Of a stretch of DNA of 64,000 nucleotides, positions 48,270 to 61,169 are shown in pieces. Under the pieces are notes generated by a model. The model saw only the letters and a program-made list of their open reading frames with translations. It had not been told where the DNA came from and ran no database searches. Position 1 is the first letter of the stretch. Every line of letters starts with the position of its first letter. The stretch is taken from NCBI RefSeq assembly GCF_020085105.1, contig NC_058047.1, positions 22,338,001-22,402,000 of the forward strand, in the 5' to 3' direction. The translations under genes and the position numbers were made by a program. Origin of the DNA: Siniperca chuatsi. Its lineage: Eukaryota > Chordata > Actinopteri > Centrarchiformes > Sinipercidae.

Positions 48270-48745
48270 CAAACAATAAGATATAGATATACTCAGTTTT
48301 TAGTCATGCTATCAGCATTGGTCGGCTGGACCACCACTTCAAGACTGAAATATCTCAACAGCTATTGGTTGGATTGCCATGAAAAATTGTGCAGACATTC
48401 ATGTTAACCACAGGATGACTCTTAACGTCTTTGGTTATCCCCTGACTTTTTATCTAGTGCAACCGCCACCAGGTCAAAGTTTTAATTTGACCAGTACTTT
48501 GGTTTATGGCCAAATACCTGCAAAACTAATGACATTTCCATCAGCCTCAGCTGTACTTTGTGGTTAGAGCTAATTAGCAAATGTTAGCATGCTAACACGC
48601 TAAACTACAATGGTGAACATGGTAAACATACCTGCTTAACATCAGAATGTTAGCTTTGTCATTGTGAGCATGTTATGTTAGTATGCTGATGTTAGAAAGT
48701 ACAGCCTTGCAGAGCCATTAGCATGGCTGTAGACTCTTAGGGCCG
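48270..48745 (-). repeat. Dispersed repeat family A, copy 3 (inverted)
   Basis: Inverted copy of the family at 18032 and 34150. It reads TATCTCAACAGCTATTGG, GGATTGCCATGAAA, CCTGACTTTTTATCTAG and ends with TTAGCATGCTAACACGCTAA and GTACAGCC...GGCTGTAGAC. Confidence 0.78.
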
Positions 48746-48749
48746 GGTT

Positions 48750-50240
48750 GTGCTTGAAAATAACTGGTTTGTACAACGTGTTGTTCGACCATGTTGGAAA
48801 TCCAAAGTGTTTATACGGCCACACTTGAAGGCAGGGTAAAAAGCCAGTCATCCTAGTGAGGGGGGAGATGCGACACTGAGGTTCTTTAGGGGGTTAATAC
48901 CGCACATTTTCAGGTAGTCTATCCAGGAAGACATTCATAGTGTTGCACTCATTTGTTCATATGAAAGTGACAGAAATAGTTGTGTCAAGAATGAAAAAAG
49001 AGAGCTAGAGAGAGAAGTTCAAACCTCGAATCATCTTCCATGAGTGTGAATGTCAGATTGTCGGATTTGGAAAGTTACAGAAATTGTTAGACACAGCCCC
49101 CCTAATCTGACATTGTAAAGATGTAGGGGGGAAGGAGGTTTCCAAAGCTGTTTGACCATCCGACAAGTTGTGAGTTTACTTGCACCTTTAGTCTTGATCG
49201 GTGACATCAGAGGGATTGTTAAAGGCAAACACTCAAATGTAACCTAAATGTACAAAACATCAGAAAAATCAGTAGTAATGTTTTTAGTACATAGACACAT
49301 AAGTAAAAGGAACAGGGAGTCAGACAGACAGGTCAGTGGGGAAGAAGCTAAAGGAAAGGCAGACTGTAAGACAGACAGAGCCACAGCAGCTGATACTCCA
49401 CTGAGTGACAATGATGAACCTCAGGTTGCTGGACTTGACTGCAGGCCCAGGTTCTGGCACAAAGGTGTGACCCTCAGCTTGACGACATGGCACCCTGCTG
49501 CCAATTTGGAGGGATTCCCTCCCTCCTCTCCTCTCTTTCACTTTTCCCATCTCTTACACTTTTGTCTTATACAACATGTTCTACCTGTTCTGTTTCTGTT
49601 ATATCTGGCTGATTGATTGACTTCTGTAGATCAGAGTTTATTACTTCCACAGGCTTTCTGGTCATGGACACAGCTCACCCAACACCTCCTCTTCCTTCCT
49701 TATCCCTCTTGGCTTGGACATCAGTCCCATTACTATATCTTACCTCTTTCACTCCCTGTGGTTTCTCCTCCCTCTTGTTGCTCTCCACCCCCCGACCCCC
49801 CATCACTTATCCAGGTGATGACATCCATCTCATGTCACGACAGACAGGCTGCTCTATGTGATGTCCAGGTGCTTAATCCTTGAGCCTTTTGACATGCCAG
49901 GCTGGGGACATGGAGCCAGGGAGTGAGGCCATCAGACAGCTGGTGCTCTGGGGTACCCCCCCCCCCCACTTAAACACACACATACACACCCATTGTACCT
50001 TTAAAAAGATTCCCTCACCTTTAATCCTAACATTAACTCTCACTATTGAACTTACACACACACACACACACTGACTAATTTTAGTGCTGACAGAGCGGCA
50101 GGAAAGACTGATAATTAAGCAGATCAGACAATAACAAACAAGAAGAAATCAGGACCTAAAGGCTTACCAGCTGGGGTTTTCATATCTTAGTTTCATATTT
50201 TTTCTTTAAATCAGTTTTTATTTGTTCTATTTAGTTTCAT
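48750..50240. other. Intergenic, no gene recognised
   Basis: No supported exon. Pyrimidine-rich stretch at 49505-49800, a poly-C run at about 49957-49968 and a short CA tract at 50054-50072. Confidence 0.5.
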
Positions 50241-50263
50241 ACATATGGGTTAGTATATATATA

Positions 50264-50265
50264 CA

Positions 50266-50312
<47 letters not shown>
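50264..50312. repeat. (TA)n microsatellite
   Basis: About 24 TA units with one CAG interruption near the left end. Confidence 0.95.
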
Positions 50313-50315
<3 letters not shown>

Positions 50316-50690
50316 CCATCCAGGACAGTAGCAGCACATTTAGTCTGTAGACAGACCAATAATAAAAACAATTCATAAGTCACAGACAATAGGAAAGCTT
50401 TCCTCTCTGTGCCAGCAGTTGTACTTGGCTCGTTTGTCCAAAATTTATAGCGGAGTTCTGATTGAGCCTTTTTCTGCTGAGTGACTAAAATTAGTAAGCG
50501 ATGACTTTCCTCCTCACACATGTACAATGCTGCTGGCAACATCCTTACATCTGCCTGTACATGACAGGAAATAGCAAAGAGTTTAGCCTCAGTGCTTATT
50601 GGATGTACTTACCATGGTGGAACATGTGTTTATGGTTGATAAAGCATCAGTGCTAAACAGGACTGTGAATCCACATGCTTGCATAAAAAG

Positions 50691-50743
<53 letters not shown>
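50691..50743. repeat. (CA)n microsatellite
   Basis: About 26 uninterrupted CA units. Confidence 0.97.
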
Positions 50744-50745
<2 letters not shown>

Positions 50746-50864
50746 ATTAATTCCACTTAGTGATTCTGAGAAGGAGCAATGCTCCCCATAAAGTACTGAG
50801 TCATGAGTATAGCGCAGAATTCAATTATTGTTTTCCCTCTAGTCTCTGAGCTTGATTCCCATCA

Positions 50865-50865
<1 letters not shown>

Positions 50866-50946
<81 letters not shown>
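50866..50946. repeat. (CA)n microsatellite, longest in window
   Basis: About 40 uninterrupted CA units, only 120 bases from the previous CA tract. Confidence 0.97.
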
Positions 50947-50948
<2 letters not shown>

Positions 50949-51760
50949 CACGGTACATTTTCCCATCAACACATCACTATTATCCAATGCTGTTTAGTGG
51001 CTAATGAATTTACATGCCCACCAAATGATGCGCTTCTTTACCACACGTATAAAACACAAGGTTTGAGTGTGTGTTGGGCAAGTGTGTGTGTCTGTCTGCC
51101 CTTGGGTATATCAGTAATGAAATAAAAAGGCTGATTTCATGGTAACTGCTTACAATACAAGTCCCATCCCATCAATTGGCCATTTCCCATAGTTTATTGT
51201 TTTAAATGGCTGGAGTGGAGAGAGATAGAAGGATAAAATCTAGAGATTAGAGGGAAAGGAGAGAAGAAAGGTTTAGAGGAGGCAGAAGACTTGGTTGACT
51301 TAGATGAGAAGATGGACAAATTATGAAAGAGTCATATTTATTTGTTAGAAGTCAGAAGGGATTTCCAGAAAGTTTAGTCACTCGCATAACTGGAAATTTA
51401 ACAGTTTAACTGCTTGAAATCTTGGTTTGGTAGAGCCCTTGTTTGTCCATGAGCAGGGCAAAATGCCAAGAATTACTTTCAGATGTGATTTACCCCTAGT
51501 TGGCTTGAGCTGATGAAGACAGTAGGGTTGAAAGTGAAAGGGAAAGACAGAAAAGCGAGAGGACAGAGAGAAGGTAGATGGGTAGAAGATGTGGGGGGTG
51601 TTTCAGATCAGAGGAGGAGGAGGGGTGAGATGGGATGATGAGGAGTGGGGCGAGAAGGGAGGGGAAATCCCTCAGGGAGGTTCATCTGTCCACATATGTA
51701 ATGAAAAGATAGTCATCCATGTACCCGTCTAATGTAGTGTATCGATGAACAGCTAACAGC

Positions 51761-51793
<33 letters not shown>

Positions 51794-51947
51794 ACTCTAA
51801 TTACTTGTGTTTGCAGTGAGGTTACAGGCTTTGTTGAGGTCTCCCTGCCTGGAGGCAAACCGAAGCCTTTCAACTCTGTGGCTTGTGGACCACCCTAGCC
51901 CACACTGGTATGCACTCGATCCCCCTCTATCCCCGGCTCTGTAGCAG

Positions 51948-51960
51948 AGGTCAGAGGTCA
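51948..51960 (+). promoter_or_regulatory. Perfect DR1 nuclear-receptor half-site repeat
   Basis: AGGTCAGAGGTCA: two perfect AGGTCA half-sites with one spacer base, the site type bound by HNF4, RXR/PPAR and COUP-TF. It lies in unique-looking sequence (51800-52030) between a CT tract and a TG tract. Function is inferred. Confidence 0.35.
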
Positions 51961-52070
51961 GAGCTGGCAGGTGATTGGATGTTGTTGTGGTAAGGGAATA
52001 CTGGGCCGCTAAGTGCTGTAAAAACACCAACTGTCTCTGATATTACTGGCCACAGGCCTTTAGCCTACCA

Positions 52071-52076
52071 CTGTGT

Positions 52077-52138
<62 letters not shown>
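52071..52138. repeat. (TG)n microsatellite
   Basis: About 33 TG units with one ATG interruption and a GCGCGTG end. Confidence 0.97.
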
Positions 52139-52255
52139 CTATGTATAGAGGTCAAGAAGGGACAAGAACCAGATATTTGTCTTGAACTAGACCTTCTGAA
52201 CACACACCCCACCTGGAAATTAACAGGATCCATGTGTCTGTGTGGACACGAGTCT

Positions 52256-52282
52256 GTGAGTGTGTGTGTGTGTGTGTGTGTG
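52256..52282. repeat. (TG)n microsatellite, short
   Basis: About 12 TG units. Confidence 0.93.
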
Positions 52283-53042
52283 CATATGAGATTTTAAAAA
52301 AGCCACATTGCTAGTATTTAAAAATATCTTCAGATCATATCTGCCATTAAAATAAGTTATAGTTGGAGCCTTAAACAGACAGACAGTAACAGTTGGACGT
52401 GCACACACATTCAGACAGTTTAGGTGCTGGAGAAGTTAAGTCAGGGGAATGCAGACAGACTCTCCAGTAATGTTTTTGATGACCCGGCTGTGGCCACCAC
52501 ATAAACTAGCATGGCCGGTTGAGCTGTGTGTCGGAAGAGAGTGAGAAGAGACAGGCGGGAAGTGGTAGAGGAGAAAAGTTTTTAAAAAATGAACTAAAAA
52601 ACGTTCCCAGGTGGAGTTTCCAGGTGGTTGCTAAGTAGTTTTCTAGGCAGTTGCTACAGTGTAATCAGTATAAAATCTGAAAAAATGCATGAAACTTGTG
52701 ATGGAACTGTGATTTCTCTAAAAGTAGGACAGATATGAAAAAACTGATACAAACTAATAGAGGTTTAATGTTAGGTTAAAGTTTGGCAAAAACTGGCAAA
52801 AAGAATTTTGTGTGAATTTCATATCCGATTGCTACAAAAATTCATAGCACGCTTTCCTTCTATTAGTTGCACAATTTGATGTGCACAATTTTGTAGGTGG
52901 GAGGAGTAGGACACAGAAAAATGAAAGGCTTGAAATAATAATACATGTGTGCATTGCAAGCACACATAATGAATAGAGTGAGTCTGAAGAAAAGGTACAC
53001 CCTTGCCTTTTTTGTCTCTAAAACCGATCGACTTTTGAGGTA

Positions 53043-53089
<47 letters not shown>
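53043..53089. repeat. (TG)n microsatellite
   Basis: About 23 TG units. Confidence 0.97.
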
Positions 53090-53090
<1 letters not shown>

Positions 53091-53560
53091 AGCGTATACG
53101 TGAAGGTGGCTGCTCATGGATGACACGTGACATGACATTTGTTGAGCATGTACTCAGAATTTGGTAGACAGATGAATGAGACACACATACACACACAATC
53201 AGTGTTTTCGGCTGAAGGTTGCGGACTGAGAGGATTCACTAGTAATTATGGGTCTATTCTCATTACTCTTCATCCGAAGGCTAAAGTGCTCTCTTGGCGC
53301 TCCCTTCTCCACTTTAGTTTGATTGAAAAGACTCTCAAGTAGACACAGTTTCCAACATGGTTTAGCTGAAACACATACACAGACACACACATACTTTGTT
53401 AGCATGCAAGTGCACAAAACACACATGCAAACACACACCACAGCTGTTGTAAAATATTTTTTATAAGCACAGAATGCTCTCTTGGCAGTGCCTCAGCTCC
53501 CCAAAGTTCAAGCACCCTATAGTTGATATCCTGGGTTAATGCCAGACTGACTCACTGCTC

Positions 53561-53564
53561 TCTG

Positions 53565-53640
<76 letters not shown>
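53561..53640. repeat. Compound (TC)n(AC)n microsatellite
   Basis: About 18 TC units with one TTTC interruption, then about 18 AC units. On the other strand this is GT followed by GA, the same form as at 25598 and 55123. Confidence 0.95.
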
Positions 53641-53642
<2 letters not shown>

Positions 53643-54935
53643 CCGTACACAGCCCCAAAGCTTTGATTGTTCAGTGCTTTTGCCAAATGTTTCACTGCAA
53701 CGGGGAACTAACTGCAGCCATTTCTCATGTAAGCTCACTCTTTCTCTCACCCTTTCTCCACTTCTCAGCCTCGACTCTCCCTCCGCTGTGTGCAATAAAT
53801 AATCACAAAGTGAAGTCCAATAATTAGCTGGCATAGGTGTGAGAGGGCTATCAAGATGAGGGAATACCCACAGGAATGAGATGATATAGGGGAAAAGAGT
53901 GGAGAATAAAAGGGTAGACCGAGGGGAGTAAAAGATCAAAAGGCGATGGAGTCATGCAGACACGGCAGCCCGTCGTAGCAGCCAAACAAACCCAGTGACC
54001 CCTCTTCTCGGCCCAGTGCTTTCCCTCTCTGATCTTCTCCTCTTTTGGCAGCAACAAGACCTCTCCATCCTAGCCAGGCCCTGCCCATCCTCTCTTAGCC
54101 TCACCTAGCATACCAAATCATGGTCCAGTCCAGCAAAGCAGCATGAGCCAGCCCCGCCCGACCACTCACCCAACACTGCAGGAGGCAAAGCATGGAACCT
54201 CTGCTGCTCATATGGAGTACTGGAAAACTTTTATAGCTCCATAATATTTAAACCTCTCCCTTCAGCTCCCCATTTTTTCTCCTGTTATGAAGCAGTCACA
54301 TTCTTTCTACATGTGCCACAGATGTTCTGGCTTTATTGTAGCACTGCCATTGCTATCTTATTTACTTTCTTTGCTTTCTCTTTCTCCATCTTCACCCCTC
54401 GCACCCACTTCACCGCAACCTCCACCGCGTGCTGCCCCCTTGTCTCGCTGGCTTGCTGTAACAAAATCAGGGGCTTAGAGAGCAGTCAGCGCCAAGATCC
54501 TCCACAATGCAAAACAGATGTGTGACACACACATATACACACAAACACACACACACACACGTGGAAGAGCAGCCTGGAGCATTTCGGGCCAGAGGGTGGA
54601 GAGAGAAGTAAGCAGAAACAGCTCTGTTGCTAGGATACAGCCAAAATAAAACAGACCCGGAGAGCTGCAGTCTCTAGCTGAAACAGGCTGTCTGTTTCAC
54701 ACACACACTACTAACTGTCAAGATTGGAAAACAATGTTTTGAGAGAGTCCTGGGAAAATAGACTGGTTGAACCTTTCATAAACTGTTGTGTCAGATTTCT
54801 TGTACTCGTGTCTCATGTTCAACTCGAGTTTGTTCACTATCACGTAAAAAGATGCAAATAGTTGGCTTTGGCAATCTGTTGCTGATTATGTTTCAGTGTA
54901 AGGTGACTGTATGTGAGTTTAGGAGTGTGTGCATT

Positions 54936-54962
54936 CATGTGTGTGTGTGTGTGTGTGTGTGT
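54936..54962. repeat. (TG)n microsatellite, short
   Basis: About 13 TG units. Confidence 0.93.
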
Positions 54963-55122
54963 TTGTGGAGAGTTGAGGAGTTCAGGCTTGCTGGTACATG
55001 CAGGTGTGTGTGTGTTGTATTCAACAGAGGAAATCTCTTACTGATTGAACTGTTTTCAAGGGTGCTTATTGTAGCCAAAGGTCTGCTGTCTTCCTGATGG
55101 AGAGAGTCAGATACCAGCAGCA

Positions 55123-55130
55123 GTGTGTGC

Positions 55131-55198
<68 letters not shown>
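55123..55198. repeat. Compound (GT)n(GA)n microsatellite
   Basis: About 13 GT units, with an early CGTG variant, running directly into about 25 GA units. Confidence 0.97.
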
Positions 55199-55204
<6 letters not shown>

Positions 55205-55431
55205 GAGAGAAAATGTTGGTGGCTGTCTGTCAGTGTCTGACAGCTTGTCCATCCAATTTATTCTGTCTTTTTTGTCTCCCCCTCTCTCCCTCTTTAGCAG
55301 TGTTACATTCATGGTTGTTAATTACATGTGTGCTTTCTAACCCTCCTCAGAATGAAGGTCTGCAGGAATGTTTATTTCCTTGTTCTCCAGAACAGGTGCT
55401 ATCTTCTTGGAAATCTCCTGATGGCTTTAAG

Positions 55432-55467
55432 CACACACACACACACACACACGCACGCACACACACA
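55432..55467. repeat. (CA)n microsatellite
   Basis: CA units with GCACGCA interruptions. Confidence 0.93.
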
Positions 55468-56270
55468 AAGCCAAGGGGGATTCCTGGGACTAATGTTTAA
55501 CAGGGAGAAATTGGACGGCACCATCAATTTTAGCTCTTTGTGCAGACACTGTGGTTTACTCTAGATAGCCGGGCCAAGCCTCAGAGATAAGACGACTCTC
55601 GGCCTGCCTGTGGGAAAGATGAAAGCATTCTCTTTAAAACTGACTTTCTGTCTCTTTTCCACCCTCTTTTGCCATAAGTGCACTATGTGTGAATGTGTAT
55701 GTGAGAGGGCAAGATTGTGTGAGCAGGTTTAAAACTTTAAAAGCAGTTATGTGTCACAAAGATTTTTTTATTAGTCGTACAGTTGTACCCTTAAAGTTGG
55801 ATACATGTTTATACATAGTGACCAAAGCCTTAGCATTACATTCATCATGTCGAGTGCACCGCACTCTCTACAGGCAAATTAACAGTCGTTTAAATATCCT
55901 TTCAAATATGTGCCATTTTGTGGATTAAATACATAAACCATCTTACGTGATGAAAACCTGTTTACTTTAACTGAAACATTTTCAGCCTGCCCGGATTGTG
56001 CAGCTGGGCATCATCATGTTTTCCATGTTTGCTCACATGCTGTGCATTGCCAGTGACATATAGAGATCATGGAGAAGTATTTGAAATACTTTTAAATATT
56101 TCTGAATCCTACAGTCTTCACAACTCATCATATCATAGTTAAATACTACTTTAAAAGTAAGGGAAAGAGCTTTTCTGGGTTATTTCAGTGTATTCACCTC
56201 AAAGTCAGATTTTGCAGGTATGTTTCAGATCAAGTGTGGTGGTTAATCTGTAACTTGCCATGCCAACCAA

Positions 56271-56315
56271 GACACACACACACACACACACGCACACACA
56301 CACACACACACACAC
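56271..56315. repeat. (CA)n microsatellite
   Basis: About 21 CA units with one CGCA interruption. Confidence 0.95.
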
Positions 56316-56793
56316 TTATGCACAAGTACATGTGCATACACACTCATCTACGCCCATACACAAACAGACCTACCATGGTGAGTGCTGTGAGTAACTGTAG
56401 ATTACAGAGCTGTCAAACTGGGTGCTGGAAGGAGGCAATTAGATCAGGGGATGTCTTGCAAATGGGCTGCCTGACCCCAGACACACACACAAGCAAGCAG
56501 AAACAGAATTTCTCCGTTACTGCCTGAACCTTGCCCCAAACAAAAGCAGAGTAAATATAAGGCTGCCCTTAGGCTCCAAGGACTGTGTCTCACACATACA
56601 CACTCAGACCAGGGTGCAGGATATGCAGAGGCATGTACCACACTAAGCCCTGACACACAGATATGAAAAAGATTCCACTGGAAAACCACTGGAATATTGT
56701 ACGATTTGTCCCAGGATCTCCTAACTATTAGTAAACACTGTGTGTGTTGTGTGTGGCCATGTGCGAATCTGTGTGGGTGTGTGAGGATATATA

Positions 56794-56799
<6 letters not shown>

Positions 56800-56857
<58 letters not shown>
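56800..56857. repeat. (TG)n microsatellite
   Basis: About 29 uninterrupted GT units. Confidence 0.97.
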
Positions 56858-56860
<3 letters not shown>

Positions 56861-56899
56861 AAGTGGGTATGTGCCTGTGCACACATTTTAGGCAGACAG

Positions 56900-58230
56900 A
56901 GGATTCATTGTGATATGGTTGTTTCCCTCAAGGCGCTGGAATCTGGCACATTGTCTTTGTCGGAAACTCAAACCATTTACAACTCTCGACTTGTTTTGAT
57001 CCTTTCAGAAAATTCCATTTCCTGCGGTCGTTTGGGGAGTGACTGTAGAGAAGCCTCTGGAAGGAAAAGCCTCATTATGGCTTCAGTGTGAGTTGGAAGA
57101 CTTGACTTGAAGGTCAGTGCCAGCCTCACCGCTGTAGTTTCCCATGTATGAGAATGAATTGTGGATGAATAGGTGACCCTTAGATAAGAAGAAAACCCAG
57201 CTTGGGATGTTTGGTGCTGGATGGACAAACACAACCTGTTGAGAGGAAGGCTTCTTTGGGTTCACTTGTCAGCATAATCAGTTTGATCATGAGGATGATC
57301 TTGTTATAAATTGATAATCATTGATTTAATTACATTTTTTTTTCACTAAATCAAAATGTAAGTTAACTGCAGTGTAAAGGAATAAAGACTAAACCACCTG
57401 TTTTGGGGTTTTCCTGAACCTTCCATGTGCAGTCCTTTTATAATTGTTTTCTAATCCCTGGCCTCGCCCTGCTGGTCAGTCCAGCTTCAGTTTTCCACAG
57501 CCACGCATGCAAGGACAAAATCTTCAGTCAGACATTGGTGGAACCAACCCAACTCAGTTGAGGAAAAAAACAAACAAAAAACACACATATATATACATAC
57601 ATATATATACATGTATATATGTATATATACAATTATTTAAGGTTAAGGTAATGAACTACTGTCAGCACATTAAAATAATGGTGATCTGGGAAATAAGAGC
57701 GCCTATTTGTATCCAAATGACAAACCATTTCTCTGTATTTTCAGTATGAACTCTTTAACCAGCAGCTACATGTTGGATGTTCAGTAAAACATTGGACACA
57801 GAGTGGTAAGGACCATGCGCCACAGACAGTGTGCACATGTCTCAGAATTGTTAGCGTGTGCATTTTGAGCAACAACACGATGATAACCTGGTCGTTCACA
57901 GCGACACACTTTAGTGACAACTCAATTACAGACCCAGTTTACTAAAGACAAGTGACAGTGTGAAACTCGGATCATCCTCCAGCCTGTTACACTGACAAAC
58001 ACCAGCAGTAACACAGTGGTTTTTATTCATGTGTCCTTTTGTAGGTTTGTATGTGTAAATGTGTGTTTTTGTATGTGATGTAATGTCTGAAGGAGCACTC
58101 CAGAGCGCCACTGCTCCAGAAATACAACCAGTATGATCTCAACTGATATAAACTTTATGGACAGTGTGAATCAAGGAACTGGAGCAGAGAAAAGGAAAGA
58201 GATGGAGTGTGGGAGTTAGGGGGAGGGAGA
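56900..58230. other. Intergenic, no gene recognised
   Basis: No supported exon. An AT-rich ATATATACATAC tract lies at 57585-57631. Confidence 0.5.
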
Positions 58231-58232
58231 AA

Positions 58233-59195
58233 CACTACATGGCCAAATGTATGTGGACAGATATCCTTTCCTCATACAGTAGGCTATTTTTGTTTGTTTT
58301 TTGTCAGTGGCTGTTCTTCATGGTTTCGGTCAGGCCTAAAAGTAATCCCCAAAAGTAACGCCAAAACATCTCAGTCACCCCCCTTGTGACTCGCTGCAGT
58401 ATAGGTCATAAACCCCGCCCCTCCATGTTAGCTGAAGGGACATGGGCCAAACTAAAAACTCAAAGTACTTGTCATTTTAGGTAGTTCTTATCCCGCTGAT
58501 GTATGTTCATGTGTTCATTTCTCTGATAAGTTTGGTTTTAATTAGTTATTTGATGCTATAAAAAGGAGGGTTTACATCATGATTGACAATTGAGGCCAGC
58601 TCGCGATTGAGTCGGCCAGGTGAATGGGTGGGACCTCGACACCGCAGCTCCAACACCGATCACTAATGCGTAGACTCCAAATGACTTCACCAGCGCAAGA
58701 TGGTAGCTTCCGTATCCAGGATATTTTGGTTTCATTTTTGTACAGCAGGTGGAAGTGGAGACGCGTCATCCATCTTTACATAAAGTCTGTAGTCCGACCT
58801 CATTAAGCCTATTTGTGTTTATTTGACATTTGCTTCACTTCCTCATTGTTTGGGGTTCCACTGACACCGTAGCAGACTTCTGAAACATGTCATTAATTCA
58901 AAATCATGTTCATATGTTTAATTCTCGTAAAATTAAGTCACAAAGTATCAAGATGATGCACAATGTTAAATATGTTTTTGGAGCTTTTAAATAAGGCCCA
59001 AGGTCTCCAGATACCCAAACAGAACATTAGGAGTAGGCTGCCATTCATCCACAAGATCGCTGCAGCAAGTTTTTCTTTCAAAGCCTTCCCAGAAGAGTGG
59101 AAGCTGGTATAGCAATATATTACAGTAATGCCTATGGTTTTAGAATGATATGTTCAGCAATCAAATATGGGTGTGATGTTCAGTTGTCTACATGC
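58233..59195. mobile_element. Tc1-like element relic with nested repeat
   Basis: The left end CACTACATGGCCAAATGTAT is the start of a fish Tc1-type terminal repeat. The right part, from about 59083 (CCTTCCCAGAAGAGTGGAAGC) to TGTCTACAT at 59186, matches the region after the transposase and the degraded opposite terminal repeat. The middle (about 58310-58800) is a different repeat, with CAGTATAGGTCATAAACCCC near 58399 and CGTCATCCATCTTTACATAA near 58780. It appears to have inserted into, and replaced, most of the transposase. Confidence 0.65.
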
Positions 59196-59458
59196 TCACA
59201 TACATACATATGTAAACCCTTGTGTACGCACACACACACCCCATCCCATCAGGCTCTGATGGGGAGAACAGGTCTGGTGAAGGGGATTCTCCGAGCAGGC
59301 CGCCTGTCAGAGTGTGGGATGATCACGCGCCTTGTTTAGCTCAGACATGGTTTTCAAGTGTATTTCTGTGCACTGTGTATGAATGGGTGTTGGTCATACG
59401 TGCCCATATGCAGATGTGAATGCTGGGTTTGTGGCAGAAAGAAGTAGAGAGATCCACG

Positions 59459-59461
59459 AGA

Positions 59462-59497
<36 letters not shown>
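59459..59497. repeat. (GA)n microsatellite
   Basis: About 19 GA units with one GTGA interruption. Confidence 0.95.
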
Positions 59498-59499
<2 letters not shown>

Positions 59500-59501
<2 letters not shown>

Positions 59502-61060
59502 TTGTGTGTGACAGAGGGTAGCCTGTATCTGTAGCGTGTGACACACAGTGCTCTCTCTGCAGCAGCCAGGCCACAGTTTAGGGACTTGTGCCAAGGGACA
59601 GAATAGCCTGTCTGTTTCCTGCCTCTTACTGAACGCTGATTGACAGCAGGGCTTCTTTGTGTGTGTAAATGTGTGCATGCGTGACTCTGTTTCTGTGTGT
59701 GTATCAAACTGACAGATTGACAGAAACACACCACACATCGCATGAAGAGGGATGTAAAGAAGTTGCCATCTCCACAAAGGAAAGACACCCTGCCTCCTGT
59801 CAAATTGTCACTTATTTAACAGTGTGTTTATCTGGTTTATCTGGTCTTTTTGTTCTTTCCACACACACAAAAACACACATGAACACTGGGGAACACATGC
59901 ATGCAATTCACACACTCTCAAGTAACCAGTCAGCCTCCGTTTAAATAAACAATTTCTCCACAGAACATACTGCAGTTTATTTATTCAGAGTGTCAAATTG
60001 CACACATGAACATACATATGTGCACAAACACACATCCTGGTCTCAGCTGTCATGTTTCTGGAGTGTCAGGTTGTGAAGAGCAGAAGTAGCTGCCTCACCT
60101 CTGACCTCTCTGCGGTCTCTCGAGGACACGAGGACTGTAGACGCACAACATGTGTATCTGCGATTACAGCATTCAGACACAGGAAGGCAGAGATCAATGT
60201 AGGAAGGGTTAGACTGTGTTTGTGGAGGTCAAAACATCTGCAAAGGAGATAAAGCACAGATGAAGATATAAAAAACAGATGCATACAGGAACAAAGTATA
60301 GGGTTAAGGATGTGGCTGAGGAAAAGCAGAAGTAATGCTGGGTGTGATACAAGTCTGTTTACCACATCATTCGAACTGGACAAGAGATTCTGTGTACCTT
60401 TTTTAGAGTGGCTCAAATAATTTTGTCCTTTTTGAGGGTGAGCACGTAAGAAGAAATCCAGTCATTGAAAATGACTTTTTATTGATGCACTGGTTGACTC
60501 AAAAACTAGAGATTAACTGTAACGTATTGGAAATCCGATGCAAGGGTCAGAGATTTGGCAACATTTATAAAGAACTGCAGATTTAACCCAATTTACGTGT
60601 GAAATTTGGAAATTGCCATGTCGGACCATTGTTCACAACGCTGCCTGAAATCTTTACATTGCATTAGCAGTCATTAAAATGCAAAGAGGTATCCTAAAAT
60701 ATGCTCGTGGCACCATAAACCTCACTACTAAGAAGAAGGCGACATGTGCACTGACAGTAAATTTAAAGAGAAGAGCAGTCAACACAAGACAAGTAATGCT
60801 AGCATGAGCATTGAATGCTACTTCAAAAACACATTGGCCCCAACTCCAAATGAAGGTGAAACTGTTACTGAAAGCATGTGCTATTTTATTTATCAAGTCC
60901 TAATTGCAGCTGAATTGACTCACATTTTTTACTTTTCCAGCAAACACAAAAGGATGTAGGACACAAACCTTTCAAGAATGATGCCTGTTTTTATGGCTTT
61001 ATACCTGTGTCGAGCAAAACTGTTGATATTTTTATACCTGAATCTTTACTGATATTTTAT
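59500..61060. other. Intergenic, no gene recognised
   Basis: No supported exon. At 60690-60950 the plus strand encodes short, frame-broken pieces faintly like the N-terminal region of hAT-type transposases (KEKSSQHKTSNAS, CYFKNTLAPTP). This is too weak to annotate as a gene or relic with confidence. Confidence 0.4.
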
Positions 61061-61079
61061 ATTTGCAGTCTTTATATTT

Positions 61080-61166
61080 CCACTCTTTCCAACTTTGTAC
61101 TGTAGCTGCTGCACAACAATTTCCCTCAGGTTAAATGAAGTTCTATCTTATCGTATATCTTATCTT
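61080..61166 (+). mobile_element. LINE-type 3' tail
   Basis: TGCTGCACAACAATTTCCCTC followed by a (TATCTTATC)-like simple tail is the pattern of a fish non-LTR retrotransposon 3' end. Confidence 0.55.
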
Positions 61167-61169
61167 AAA

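Noticed and set aside
50803-50997. Open frames rich in THTHTH, VCVCVC or RERERE, here and at many other tracts
   Set aside because: They are translations of (CA)n, (TG)n and (GA)n microsatellites, not proteins.
51813-51893. Possible exon after a CT tract and TTTGCAG acceptor, reading GFVEVSLPGGKPKPF
   Set aside because: Short frame that stops at once, no partner exon and no family match; the CT microsatellite makes the acceptor look better than it is.
60690-60960. hAT-type transposase N-terminal fragment
   Set aside because: The resemblance rests on a few short words across broken frames; not enough to annotate without a database search.
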